A stretch of 26,477 bases of DNA, from contig CALLKB010000042.1 in assembly GCA_938008575.1 (NCBI GenBank), positions 1 through 26,477 of the forward strand, written 5' to 3'. Below, one piece after another: positions 16,132 to 24,683 of the stretch. The stretch comes from an uncultured Cytophagaceae bacterium. Its GTDB lineage: Bacteria; Bacteroidota; Bacteroidia; Cytophagales; Spirosomataceae. Position 1 is the stretch's first letter. Each line of letters starts with the position of its first letter. The notes under the pieces are model-generated. The model was given only the letters and a program-made list of their open reading frames with translations. It searched no databases and was not told the DNA's origin. The translations under genes and the position numbers were made by a program.

Positions 16132-18042
16132 ATGTCTAACAAAGAGCTTGAGCAATTAACCATTGTCATTGATTTTGACAGCACATTTACGAAAGTTGAA
16201 GGATTGGATGAGCTTGCGCGCATCGCCTTAGAAGGAAATCCCAAACAAGCAGAGATTGTTGGCAAAATTCGCGAAATCACCGATAAGGGAATGACGGGTG
16301 AATATTCATTTGCGGACTCGCTTCGGGAGCGTGTGGCTTTATTGCCTGCGAATCAATTGCATGTAGATCAATTAATTGCCTTTTTAAAAGGGAAAATATC
16401 TGAATCTTTCAAGCGAAACAAAGCTTTCATTCGTGAGCATGCGGATCGTATTTTGATTGTTTCGAGTGGATTTAAGGACTTTATCGTTCCGGTTGTTGCC
16501 GACATGGGAATCGCTGCTGAAAACGTGCATGCGAATACCTTTACGTATGACGGAGAAGGAAATATCACGGGATATGATCACACGAATTTATTGTCTCAAG
16601 ATAAAGGGAAGGTTCGTTTGTTGCAGTCCTTGGCTTTAGAAGGGGAGGTTTTTGTGATTGGGGATGGCTATACGGATTATGAATTACGTGAGGCAGGTTT
16701 AGCGAATAAATTCTTTGCCTTTACGGAAAACGTATCACGCAAAGCGGTGACAGAAAAGGCGGATTTCGTCGTACCGTCGTTGGATGAATTTTTGTACATC
16801 AATGGCTTAAGCCGTGCGCAGTCTTATCCTAAATCGCGTATCAAAGTTTTGTTATTAGAAAACGTTCACCCTGCAGCTGTCGCTTTGTTTACCAAAGAAG
16901 GCTTCCAAGTGGAATTGTTAAAAGGGGCCTTGGACGAGGATGAATTGATTGAAAAAATCAAGGATGTGTCGATCATCGGTTTACGCTCGAAAACAAACTT
17001 GACGAAGAAAGTATTGGAACATCCGAATGCAGCGCGTTTGATGTGTGTGGGAGCATTTTGTATTGGGACGAACCAAATCGATTTGGCAGAATGTGAGAAT
17101 CGCGGTATCGCTGTTTTCAATGCACCTTATTCCAATACACGAAGTGTAGTAGAATTGTCTATCGGTTTGATGGTGATGCTAACGCGTAACATTTTCGAGA
17201 AATCAACCAAAATGCACGCAGGTGTTTGGGATAAATCGGCTACGAATTCATTTGAAATTCGCGGTAAGAAAATCGGTTTGGTAGGTTATGGAAACATTGG
17301 TACACAGATTTCCGTGATCGCGGAGGCGTTGGGTATGGAAGTGTATTTCTATGACATCGTCGATAAATTAGCGCTGGGTAATGCGAAGAAATGTAATTCG
17401 ATGAAAGAATTATTGTCGACCGTTGATTTTGTGAGCTTGCACGTAGATGGTCGTAAATCGAATACCAACATCATCGGGAAGGAAGAGTTTTCTTGGATGA
17501 AGGACAATGTGATTTTCTTGAATCTTTCGCGTGGTCACGTGGTTGAAATTCCAGCCTTGGTAGACGCGATTAAATCGGGTAAGGTTTGGGGAACAGCAGT
17601 CGATGTATTCCCTTATGAGCCTAAAACGAATGACGAGGAATTTATCAATGAATTACGAGGCTTGCCGAATGTTATTTTGACTCCACATATTGGTGGAAGT
17701 ACGGAAGAAGCACAAGCGAATATTGGTGAATTTGTGCCAAATAAATTATTGCAATTCATGAACAATGGTAGCACCTATGGTTCAGTGAATTTCCCAGAAT
17801 TGCAATTGCCTCCTTTGGAAAATGCGCACCGTTTATTGCACATCCACCACAATGTACCGGGAATTTTGGCACAGATTAACAATGTGTTTGCAAAATACCA
17901 TGTTAACATCATTGGCCAATATTTGAAAACGACGGAGAAAACGGGTTATGTGATTACGGATGTGTCGAAGGAATACGCGGAGGATATCGTGAATGAATTG
18001 AAATTGATCGACAATACGATCAAATTTAGAATGTTATATTAA
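16132..18042 (+). CDS. Bifunctional phosphoserine phosphatase / 3-phosphoglycerate dehydrogenase (SerB-SerA fusion)
   Basis: A 636-residue fusion of the first and last steps of serine synthesis. The N-terminal ~220 residues are a HAD phosphatase of the PSP type: DFDST (14-18, with the nucleophile D14 and D16), VSSGF, and GDGYTDYEL as the magnesium-binding motif. A linker (SRAQSYPKSRIK) leads to a D-isomer 2-hydroxyacid dehydrogenase: CVGAFCIGTNQIDL, GKKIGLVGYGNIGTQIS for NAD, NLSRGHVVEI, and the catalytic-type GLPNVILTPHIGGSTEEAQ. A C-terminal ACT domain (HHNVPGILAQINNVFAKYHV) suggests serine feedback. The ATG is preferred to an upstream in-frame TTG at 16123. It starts 12 bases after the hydrolase and is followed two bases later by serC. 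Confidence 0.92.
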   Translation: MSNKELEQLTIVIDFDSTFTKVEGLDELARIALEGNPKQAEIVGKIREITDKGMTGEYSFADSLRERVALLPANQLHVDQLIAFLKGKISESFKRNKAFIREHADRILIVSSGFKDFIVPVVADMGIAAENVHANTFTYDGEGNITGYDHTNLLSQDKGKVRLLQSLALEGEVFVIGDGYTDYELREAGLANKFFAFTENVSRKAVTEKADFVVPSLDEFLYINGLSRAQSYPKSRIKVLLLENVHPAAVALFTKEGFQVELLKGALDEDELIEKIKDVSIIGLRSKTNLTKKVLEHPNAARLMCVGAFCIGTNQIDLAECENRGIAVFNAPYSNTRSVVELSIGLMVMLTRNIFEKSTKMHAGVWDKSATNSFEIRGKKIGLVGYGNIGTQISVIAEALGMEVYFYDIVDKLALGNAKKCNSMKELLSTVDFVSLHVDGRKSNTNIIGKEEFSWMKDNVIFLNLSRGHVVEIPALVDAIKSGKVWGTAVDVFPYEPKTNDEEFINELRGLPNVILTPHIGGSTEEAQANIGEFVPNKLLQFMNNGSTYGSVNFPELQLPPLENAHRLLHIHHNVPGILAQINNVFAKYHVNIIGQYLKTTEKTGYVITDVSKEYAEDIVNELKLIDNTIKFRMLY

Positions 18043-18044
18043 TT

Positions 18045-19121
18045 ATGAGCACATTTTTTACCCCAGGTCCGGCAGCTTTATTTCCTACGGTGGAGGCACA
18101 TTATGCGGAGGCGTTTCGCCAAAACATCGGTTCCATTTCCCATCGTTCGGCGGCTTTTCGTAAGATTTACCAGCATGCCGATGAGCAATTGCGTGTTTTG
18201 TTTTCTTTGCCAAAAGAAACTGCAGTTTTGTTCACAGGTTCTGCGACGGAAATCTGGGAGCGTGCGATTATGAATACCGTGGAGCATGAAAGTTTTCACT
18301 TAGTGAATGGTTCATTCTCCAAGAAGTTTTACGATTTCTCTAAAGAACTTCACAAGTTTGCGCATGCGATGCACAAGCCTTTTGGCGAGGGTTTCGATGC
18401 TGCTGAAGTGGATGTTCCAGAATACGCAGAATTGATTTGCTGCACAGCGAACGAAACGAGTTCGGGTGTTCAAATGAAGGCGGCCGAGATTCATAAAATC
18501 AAGAAGGCCAACAAAGATAAATTGATGATTGTGGATATGGTGTCATCGGCGCCGTATACGAATTTGGATTTCAACTTAGTTGACTCAGCGATGTTTTCTG
18601 TACAAAAAGCCTTTGGAATGCCTGCTGGTTTAGGCGTTTGGTTGGCCAATGAAAAGATGCTTGAGAAATCTGAGCGAATGAAATTGCACGAAGGCATCGT
18701 GGGGACATATCATTCCTTGCCCAGTCTTTGGGAAAATTACAAGAAATTTGAAACGCCAGAAACGCCGAACGTGATGGGGATTTATGTGTTAGGGAAAGTG
18801 GCGGAAGATTTCAACAAAATAGGTGTGGATGTGATGCGCAAGGAAACGGATCGCAAAGCGAAAGCGCTATACGATTTTGCCTCGAAATCAGCGAATTTCG
18901 AAATCTTTGTCGAGAATCCGAACCATCGTTCTGCGACGGTTGTGGTCTTGAATTGCAAAGGATTGGCGGGAGATGTCATTAAGCAAGTGCAGGCAAAATC
19001 GGATATGATTTTGGGCTCAGGTTATGGCAAGATGAAGGAGACGCAAATTCGAATTGCGAATTTTCCTGCCGTGAATGAGGAGCAAGTACAAGCATTAATT
19101 GCTACATTAGGGTCTTTATAA
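18045..19121 (+). CDS. serC: Phosphoserine aminotransferase-like class V aminotransferase
   Basis: A 358-residue class V PLP enzyme, start two bases after the SerB-SerA stop. Visible: FFTPGPAALFP near the N-terminus, SISHRSAAFRKI, FTGSATEIWERA, an Asp-containing MIVDMVSSAPYTNLDF and the PLP lysine K188 in SVQKAFGMPAG. The C-terminal half has NPNHRSATVVVLN and IRIANFPA. Given its neighbour it most likely converts 3-phosphohydroxypyruvate to phosphoserine with glutamate, so this pair covers the whole route from 3-phosphoglycerate to serine. It is somewhat divergent from classical SerC; the assignment leans on the context. Confidence 0.85.
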   Translation: MSTFFTPGPAALFPTVEAHYAEAFRQNIGSISHRSAAFRKIYQHADEQLRVLFSLPKETAVLFTGSATEIWERAIMNTVEHESFHLVNGSFSKKFYDFSKELHKFAHAMHKPFGEGFDAAEVDVPEYAELICCTANETSSGVQMKAAEIHKIKKANKDKLMIVDMVSSAPYTNLDFNLVDSAMFSVQKAFGMPAGLGVWLANEKMLEKSERMKLHEGIVGTYHSLPSLWENYKKFETPETPNVMGIYVLGKVAEDFNKIGVDVMRKETDRKAKALYDFASKSANFEIFVENPNHRSATVVVLNCKGLAGDVIKQVQAKSDMILGSGYGKMKETQIRIANFPAVNEEQVQALIATLGSL

Positions 19122-19139
19122 GTACAATTGTCTAAACCT

Positions 19140-20135
19140 ATGATTCAAACTGGAAAACCCATTCGTTGGGGTATATTGGCGTGCGGCGGCATCGCAACAA
19201 AATTTGCGGATGATCTCGTTCATGCAAAACACGGTTATTTAGCGGCAGTTTCATCGCGCGATTTAGGTCGGGCGGAGGCATTTGCGGCGCAATACGGCGC
19301 TGATGTGAAAGCCTATGGCTCTTATGAGGCGATGTTGGCTAGTGGTGAAATTGATGTCGTTTACATTGCCTCGCCGCATGGATTGCATTATGAACATACG
19401 ATGTTATGTTTGGAAGCAGGGGTCCCTGTTTTGTGTGAAAAGGCATTTGCGATTAATAGCAAGCAGGTTAATGCGATGATTGCCAAAGCGCGTGAGAAAA
19501 AGCTCTTCTTGATGGAGGCTTTATGGACGCGTTTTCATCCTTCGGTGGCCAAATTGCAAGAAATTATTGCGTCGGGTGTGATTGGTGATATCAAACATGT
19601 TGTAGCTGATTTTGGTTTCAAAGCCGAATACGATGAGGAGGCTCGTTGGTTTAATCCACATTTGACAGGTGGATCTTTGTTGGATATAGGTATCTATCCT
19701 TTATTTATCTCGAAATTATTGTTGGGCCAACCGCTGGAAATGAAAGCGACGGGCGTGATGGCGCCTTCGGGTGTGGATATGAATTGTTCGATTGCGACGA
19801 AATATGCTTCGGGTGCGACGGCGAGTTTGTTCTCGACATTTGCGGCGCAAACGGATACAACTTGTACGGTTTACGGAACAAAGGGGAAGATTTACATGCA
19901 TCCGCGTTTCCATGAAACGAAGGGGATGACGCTGACCATTTATGATGGCGAGGAAACGGTATTTGAAACGGAACGCAAAGGTTGGGGTTATAGTTATGAG
20001 GCGGATGCGGTGCAGGAGGATTTGTGGGCCGGTAGGACAGAAAATGCTTGGATGTCACACCAGTTCAGTCAAGAATTGATGGGATTATTAGATGAAATAC
20101 GTGCTCAAATCGGCTTAACATATCCAAATGAATAA
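19140..20135 (+). CDS. Gfo/Idh/MocA-family oxidoreductase
   Basis: A 331-residue NAD(P)-dependent dehydrogenase of the Gfo/Idh/MocA family. The Rossmann motif is WGILACGGIATKFADDL, followed by AAVSSRD and YIASPHGLHYEH; the family catalytic motif is CEKAFAINSKQ (the EKP-type lysine, here EKA). It is usually a sugar or inositol dehydrogenase. The ATG at 19140 is chosen; an in-frame TTG at 19128 adds only four residues. The C-terminus overlaps the SGNH hydrolase gene by eight bases. The replacement of the Pro in EKP by Ala is noted. The substrate is unknown. Confidence 0.9.
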   Translation: MIQTGKPIRWGILACGGIATKFADDLVHAKHGYLAAVSSRDLGRAEAFAAQYGADVKAYGSYEAMLASGEIDVVYIASPHGLHYEHTMLCLEAGVPVLCEKAFAINSKQVNAMIAKAREKKLFLMEALWTRFHPSVAKLQEIIASGVIGDIKHVVADFGFKAEYDEEARWFNPHLTGGSLLDIGIYPLFISKLLLGQPLEMKATGVMAPSGVDMNCSIATKYASGATASLFSTFAAQTDTTCTVYGTKGKIYMHPRFHETKGMTLTIYDGEETVFETERKGWGYSYEADAVQEDLWAGRTENAWMSHQFSQELMGLLDEIRAQIGLTYPNE

Positions 20136-20769
20136 GATCATCATTGCTTTATTGCTTTTCGTAAGCACGAATTTGTTGGCGCAAAATCCTTTTGAAAAAG
20201 AGATTTTGGGTTATGAAAAACAAGATTCTTTAGCAATGCCTGCCAAAGGCCAGGTGTTGTTTATTGGGAGTTCAAGTTTCCGTTTGTGGAAGTCATTTGA
20301 TGCCGACATGAAGGCCATGCCCGCTGCATTTAATCGGGGATTTGGTGGGTCAACTTTAGCGGATGCCTTGTATTATTTTGATCGGATGGTGGTGAAATAC
20401 CAACCGAAATGGGTGATTATGTACGAAGGTGATAATGATTTAGCTCGGGGTAAAAGTCCTCAAATTATTGCCGCAGAATACGATGAATTCAAGGCTCGAT
20501 TAATGAAGCAGGTTCCTGGGGCGAAATTGGTTTTTGTGGCTGCAAGGCCAAGTTTAGCACGTGTTTCCATCGTGGATAAGCAAAAGGAATTAAATGCCTT
20601 GATTAAGGCCAAAGGTGATTATTTCATCGATATGCATAGTCCATTTTATTTAGCCGATGGGACCTTGATGCAAGATATTTTTGTCGCGGATAAACTGCAT
20701 TTGAATGAAAAAGGCTACGTGATTTTTGCGAAGCAGATTCAGGATTTTATGCTTAAATACATCAAGTAA
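20128..20769 (+). CDS. Exported SGNH/GDSL-type hydrolase
   Basis: A 213-residue protein with a signal peptide (IIIALLLFVSTNLLA). The four SGNH blocks are complete: FIGSSSFRLW (nucleophile probably S49), GFGGSTLAD (oxyanion Gly ~73), GDND with N103, and ADKLHLNEKGY with D188 and H191. It is an esterase or deacetylase acting on the periplasmic or surface side, often on acetylated glycans. It overlaps the Gfo/Idh gene and ends immediately before the Nudix-derived regulator, which fits a sugar-related theme without proving it. Confidence 0.9.
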   Translation: MNKIIIALLLFVSTNLLAQNPFEKEILGYEKQDSLAMPAKGQVLFIGSSSFRLWKSFDADMKAMPAAFNRGFGGSTLADALYYFDRMVVKYQPKWVIMYEGDNDLARGKSPQIIAAEYDEFKARLMKQVPGAKLVFVAARPSLARVSIVDKQKELNALIKAKGDYFIDMHSPFYLADGTLMQDIFVADKLHLNEKGYVIFAKQIQDFMLKYIK

Positions 20770-21471
20770 ATGGGAGTAGAAGCGCAATGGTTGCCGGGTA
20801 TTTCAGTGGATTGTGTGATTTTTGGATTTCATGAAAACCAACTGAAAGTATTACTTTTGAAATTTTTGAAGAGTCCTGTTTGGGCTTTGGCAGGTGGATT
20901 TGTGGGTGTGGAGGAAGATGTGGATCAGGCGGCTGCGCGTGTTTTGGAAGAGCGAACAGGGCTGACGGATATTTATTTGGAGCAATTTTATACGTTTGGA
21001 GATTTAGCTCGTAATTACCGCGCGACGGAGGAGCATCGGGATGTGAATGCCGCGATGGGGAGATCGGAAGAGGAATTTGCTTGGTTGTCCAAGCGATACA
21101 TTACCATTGGGTATTATGCATTAGTTGATTATTCAAAGGTTCATGTTAATCCAAGTGGTTTATCAGATGCTTCTGAATGGATGGATGTTTCAGCCTTGCC
21201 CAAATTATTCCTCGATCATAATCGAATCGTAATCAAAGCGCTTGAATCATTACGACGCAGCTTAGATGAAAAATTAGTTGCTTTTGAATTACTTGGTGAC
21301 ACGTTCACGATGTCGGAATTACAAGTCGTATATGAAACAATCTTGGGCAAACGTTTGGTTCGGACGAACTTTCAACGGAAGATTTTGAGCTTGGATATTT
21401 TGGAGCGAATAGAGAAGAAGTACACAGGAGGGGCGCACAAGGCACCTTATTTATATCGCCTAAAATCGTAG
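20770..21471 (+). CDS. Nudix-derived transcriptional regulator (NrtR/AraR-like)
   Basis: A 233-residue protein with an N-terminal Nudix domain (~10-135) and a C-terminal winged helix (~150-230; TFTMSELQVVYETILGK, then RTNFQRKILSLDILE and KAPYLYRLKS). The Nudix box reads GGFVGVEEDVDQAAARVLEERTGL in outline (shown here in fragments: GGFVGVEED, RVLEERTGL): two of the metal-binding Glu expected in RExxxEExGx are V and R, so hydrolysis is unlikely and the fold probably senses a ligand. The family includes NrtR and the Bacteroides sugar regulator AraR. The start follows the SGNH stop with no gap. I see no clear operator in front of the operon. Confidence 0.85.
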   Translation: MGVEAQWLPGISVDCVIFGFHENQLKVLLLKFLKSPVWALAGGFVGVEEDVDQAAARVLEERTGLTDIYLEQFYTFGDLARNYRATEEHRDVNAAMGRSEEEFAWLSKRYITIGYYALVDYSKVHVNPSGLSDASEWMDVSALPKLFLDHNRIVIKALESLRRSLDEKLVAFELLGDTFTMSELQVVYETILGKRLVRTNFQRKILSLDILERIEKKYTGGAHKAPYLYRLKS

Positions 21472-21490
21472 ACTCGGATTCAGGCTTCTA

Positions 21491-21523
21491 AGCTTTGGCA
21501 ATCCTTTGAGGTTTGCCAAAGCT
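21491..21523. repeat. Intergenic palindrome, copy 2
   Basis: Perfect 11-bp arms AGCTTTGGCAA (21491-21501) and TTGCCAAAGCT (21513-21523), loop TCCTTTGAGGT with an inner CCT/AGG stem. It matches copy 1 at 6427-6461 in design and in most bases; where the stems differ (C/G versus G/C at the second pair) both sides change, so the pairing is kept. It follows the regulator gene by 19 bases. Confidence 0.7.
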
Positions 21524-21568
21524 AAAGGGGAAATGAGATTTTTCCTATTCGGGATAGAATGCAATAAA

Positions 21569-21600
21569 AAAGGCCATCTGTCAGCTGACGGATGGCCTTT
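21569..21600. terminator. Bidirectional intrinsic terminator between the regulator operon and yebC
   Basis: Arms AAAGGCCATCTGTCA (21569-21583) and TGACGGATGGCCTTT (21586-21600) pair over 15 bases with one G-U, two-base loop. An A-run at 21565-21571 gives a T-run on the minus strand, so it mainly ends yebC; the plus strand has TTT-AGC-TTT and may be stopped too. Confidence 0.85.
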
Positions 21601-21604
21601 AGCT

Positions 21605-22321
21605 TTATCCCATATTATGGTAGACGTTCTGCACATCGTCGTCTTCTTCCAGTCGCTCGATGAGTTTTTCTACATCCGCCACTTGTGCGTCCGTCAACTC
21701 CTTTGTTTCGTCTGGAATGCGCTCAAAGTCGGCACCCAACAACTCATATCCTTGACCCTCTAAATATTTTTGAATTCCACCAAAAGCGGTGAACTCCCCA
21801 TAAATATTGATTTGGTTCGTTTCTTCGTCCAAGAATACTTCGTCCACACCTAAATCGATCAATTCCAATTCTAGTTCCTCTAAATCGATTTCCGGTTTAG
21901 CTGCGATTTTGAAAACGGATTTACGTGTAAAGATGAAATCCAACATTCCCGTCGTACCCAATGAACCGCCACATTTTGTGAATGATGAACGGATGTTGGC
22001 TACCGTACGATTGATGTTATCAGTTGTTGTTTCCACCAAAATGGCGATGCCATGTTGGGCATATCCTTCGTAAACAATCTCTTTGTAGTCCTCTTGATCT
22101 TTGGACGTAGCCCGTTTAATCGCACGTTCCACGTTTTCTTTTGGCATATTCACTGCCTTCGCATTCTGAATGATGGCTCTTAAACGTGAATTCGATGAAG
22201 GGTCTCCACCTCCAGCTTTTACAGCAATGACAATATCTTTACCAATTTTAGTAAAGGTCTTGGCCATCTGCCCCCATCTCTTGAATTTACGTGCTTTTCG
22301 GAATTCAAATGCTCTTCCCAT
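21605..22321 (-). CDS. YebC/PmpR-family protein
   Basis: A 238-residue protein with the usual YebC signature: MGRAFEFRKARKFKRW (compare MAGHSKWxxIKHRK), GGGDPSSNSRLRAII, AKAVNMPKENVERAIKR, and VYEGYAQHGIAILVE, followed by TDNINRTVANIRSSFTKCGG. The acidic C-terminus (ERLEEDDDVQNVYHNM) is typical. Family members are described as transcriptional regulators and also as ribosome-associated factors that help translate proline stretches; which applies here cannot be read from the sequence. It has its own promoter and a terminator at its end. Confidence 0.95.
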   Translation of the reverse strand: MGRAFEFRKARKFKRWGQMAKTFTKIGKDIVIAVKAGGGDPSSNSRLRAIIQNAKAVNMPKENVERAIKRATSKDQEDYKEIVYEGYAQHGIAILVETTTDNINRTVANIRSSFTKCGGSLGTTGMLDFIFTRKSVFKIAAKPEIDLEELELELIDLGVDEVFLDEETNQINIYGEFTAFGGIQKYLEGQGYELLGADFERIPDETKELTDAQVADVEKLIERLEEDDDVQNVYHNMG

Positions 22322-22347
22322 GCGTTAACGGTTTTAAAATTTTGATG

Positions 22348-22378
22348 CAAAAATAATCAAGCCCTATAAGACCCACAA
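22348..22378 (-). promoter_or_regulatory. Promoter of yebC
   Basis: On the minus strand TTG (22378-22376), 20 bases, TATTTTTG (22355-22348), an exact TAnnTTTG at normal spacing. Transcription would begin ~20 bases before the ATG at 22321. Confidence 0.55.
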
Positions 22379-22397
22379 GTCCCAGGTAAAAATAACT

Positions 22398-22405
22398 TAC
22401 CTTTG
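22398..22405 (+). promoter_or_regulatory. Candidate -7 element upstream of the DUF5916 gene
   Basis: TACCTTTG matches TAnnTTTG, 23 bases before the ATG at 22429. No TTG is found at the -33 position, so it is partial evidence. Confidence 0.4.
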
Positions 22406-22428
22406 TTTGTTAACCTATTTAAACGAGC

Positions 22429-24663
22429 ATGAAAAGAGTTTTTCTCATCCTGTGTTTCCTGAGTTGTTTGATTCAAACAATTCAAGCACAAAAAATCAAT
22501 GACAAATTTCAAATGCACATTCAAAAAACGACCGGTAAGGTTGTGATTGATGGTGTTTTGAATGAGCAAGCCTGGTTTGACGCCGCGGCTGTCAGCGATT
22601 TCATGATGTGTAATCCTTTCGATTCATTGTGTGCCCAAGTGCGTACGGATGTGAAAATGTCGTACGACGATAAATACATCTACATTTCTGCCGAATGTTT
22701 TTTAAAGGAACCCGGTGCCTTTGTGGTGGAATCCATGAAACGCGATTTCTCTTTTGGGGTGAATGATAATTTTTTGGTCTTCATTGATACTTTTGAAGAC
22801 AAAACAACGGGGTTTGCATTTGGCGCGAATGCTGCCGGCGCGCAATGGGACGGACAGATGTCGGAAGGTGCCAAAGTTAACCTCAACTGGGACAATAAGT
22901 GGGAATCTGCCACGACCTATAAACGTGATTCTTGGATTTTTGAAGCGGCTATTCCCTTTAAGTCCATTCGCTATAAGGACAATATCAAACGCTGGGGCAT
23001 CAACTTCTCTCGTTATGATTTGAAGGCCAAAGAGAAGTCGGCCTGGGCACCCGTTCCTCGCCAATTTCCTACGGCTTCCTTAGCCTATGCGGGTGTTTTG
23101 GTTTGGGAAACGGCACCACCTGCTCCAAAAAAGAATATTTCCATTATTCCGTACGGTCTTTCGGGACTTACGGCAAATTATGAGTCGAAGGATCCTGCTG
23201 CCTTTCGCAATCAAATAGGTGGGGATATCAAAGTTGCCATCAATTCAGGTTTGAACTTGGATATGACGTTGAATCCAGATTTTTCGCAGGTGGATGTGGA
23301 TCGCCAACAAACAAACTTGGATCGTTTTGAATTATTTTACCCCGAAAAACGCCAGTTTTTTATTGAGAACTCGGATTTGTTTGATGGCTTTGGAACGGAT
23401 AATATTCGCCCCTTTTTCTCCCGTCGGATAGGTTTGGCATTGAATCCCAAAACCGGAATTTATGAGCAAACACCCATTACCTATGGAGCGCGAGTAAGTG
23501 GTAAATTAAATCCGGATTGGCGGATTGGAGCCTTGAATGTACAGTCGCAGCGCATTGATGCGAAGGGAGTTCCTACGCAAAATTATTCGATGATTGCTTT
23601 GCAAAGAAAGTTGTTTTCCCGTTCCAATATCGGCGTGTATATGGTCAATAAAGAGTCTTTTATTGATACGGATTTACAGAAAGCCAATGGTTATCAACCC
23701 TACAACCGGGATGTTGGATTTGAATATAACCTAGCCTCAAAAGATAATTTTTGGACAGGTTCGCTATTTTATTCGAAAACGATTAGTCCGTTAAACGAAG
23801 GAAACGATTTTTCACAAGCCGCCTCTTTGGCTTATGCAGATAATAACTGGGCCTTTGCCATTAAGGAGCAATGGGTAGGCGAGCATTACAACCCGGAAGT
23901 GGGTTATGTGCCTCGAATCAATTACCTCCAAATTCAACCGGAGGCAGCGAAAATATTTTATCCCAAAAACAAAAATACCAATCTGTTTTATACCAGTTTG
24001 AAGTTGATGTCCATGTCGTATTGGAATAATCAGGGTACCTACACCGACAACACGACTTACGTTGCCTATGACGGAACGATGAAGGATCGGTCAACATTTG
24101 GTTTGTATCTGTCCTATGATTTTGTCAAATTATTGTATGATTTTGATGCGACAAGAATGGGAAATACGGCTTTAAAAAGAGGAACCGAGCACGATTGGTA
24201 TGCAGTGAATGCACGTTATGGGTCATCGCCCATCAAGCTTTTTACGTATGCATTAACCTCCCGTTTTGGTGGGTATTTTGGAAATGGTTGGCGCACGGGT
24301 TTAACAGCTGATATTGGTTATCGATTCCAACCCTACGGTAGTGTCTCCGTGGCCGTCGATTACAACGATATTCAAGATGTGGAAATTCCGGGTACAGATA
24401 AAATGCTTGCGAAAAAAGTGTCTTCGCAGTTTTGGATTATCCGACCAAAAATCGACATAACCTTTACGAATAAACTGTTTTTTGCTACGTTCTTTCAGTT
24501 GAACCAACAAACGAAAAATGTTAATTTAAATGCGCGTTTGCAATGGCGGTATAAGCCGGCTTCGGATTTGTTTTTGGTGTATACCGACAATTATTTCCCT
24601 GAGATTATGCAAATTCGTAACCGGGCCATCGTGATAAAATTGAATTATTGGCTTAATTTGTAA
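22429..24663 (+). CDS. DUF5916 outer-membrane protein with CBM9-like N-terminal domain
   Basis: A 744-residue protein with a signal peptide (FLILCFLSCLIQTIQA). Residues ~35-200 are a carbohydrate-binding family 9-like beta-sandwich (KVVIDGVLNEQAWFDAA, then DDKYIYISAECF and FIDTFEDKTTGFAF). The rest, ~225-744, is the DUF5916 beta-barrel (NLDMTLNPDFSQVDVDRQQ, FYPEKRQFFIENSDLF, IRPFFSRRIG) ending in LNYWLNL. Such proteins are frequent in Bacteroidota and their role is not known; a surface binding or transport role is assumed. It is followed after 20 bases by the DUF2911 gene and probably shares its transcript. Confidence 0.9.
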   Translation: MKRVFLILCFLSCLIQTIQAQKINDKFQMHIQKTTGKVVIDGVLNEQAWFDAAAVSDFMMCNPFDSLCAQVRTDVKMSYDDKYIYISAECFLKEPGAFVVESMKRDFSFGVNDNFLVFIDTFEDKTTGFAFGANAAGAQWDGQMSEGAKVNLNWDNKWESATTYKRDSWIFEAAIPFKSIRYKDNIKRWGINFSRYDLKAKEKSAWAPVPRQFPTASLAYAGVLVWETAPPAPKKNISIIPYGLSGLTANYESKDPAAFRNQIGGDIKVAINSGLNLDMTLNPDFSQVDVDRQQTNLDRFELFYPEKRQFFIENSDLFDGFGTDNIRPFFSRRIGLALNPKTGIYEQTPITYGARVSGKLNPDWRIGALNVQSQRIDAKGVPTQNYSMIALQRKLFSRSNIGVYMVNKESFIDTDLQKANGYQPYNRDVGFEYNLASKDNFWTGSLFYSKTISPLNEGNDFSQAASLAYADNNWAFAIKEQWVGEHYNPEVGYVPRINYLQIQPEAAKIFYPKNKNTNLFYTSLKLMSMSYWNNQGTYTDNTTYVAYDGTMKDRSTFGLYLSYDFVKLLYDFDATRMGNTALKRGTEHDWYAVNARYGSSPIKLFTYALTSRFGGYFGNGWRTGLTADIGYRFQPYGSVSVAVDYNDIQDVEIPGTDKMLAKKVSSQFWIIRPKIDITFTNKLFFATFFQLNQQTKNVNLNARLQWRYKPASDLFLVYTDNYFPEIMQIRNRAIVIKLNYWLNL

Positions 24664-24683
24664 TCTTAAACAACAAAATAATT

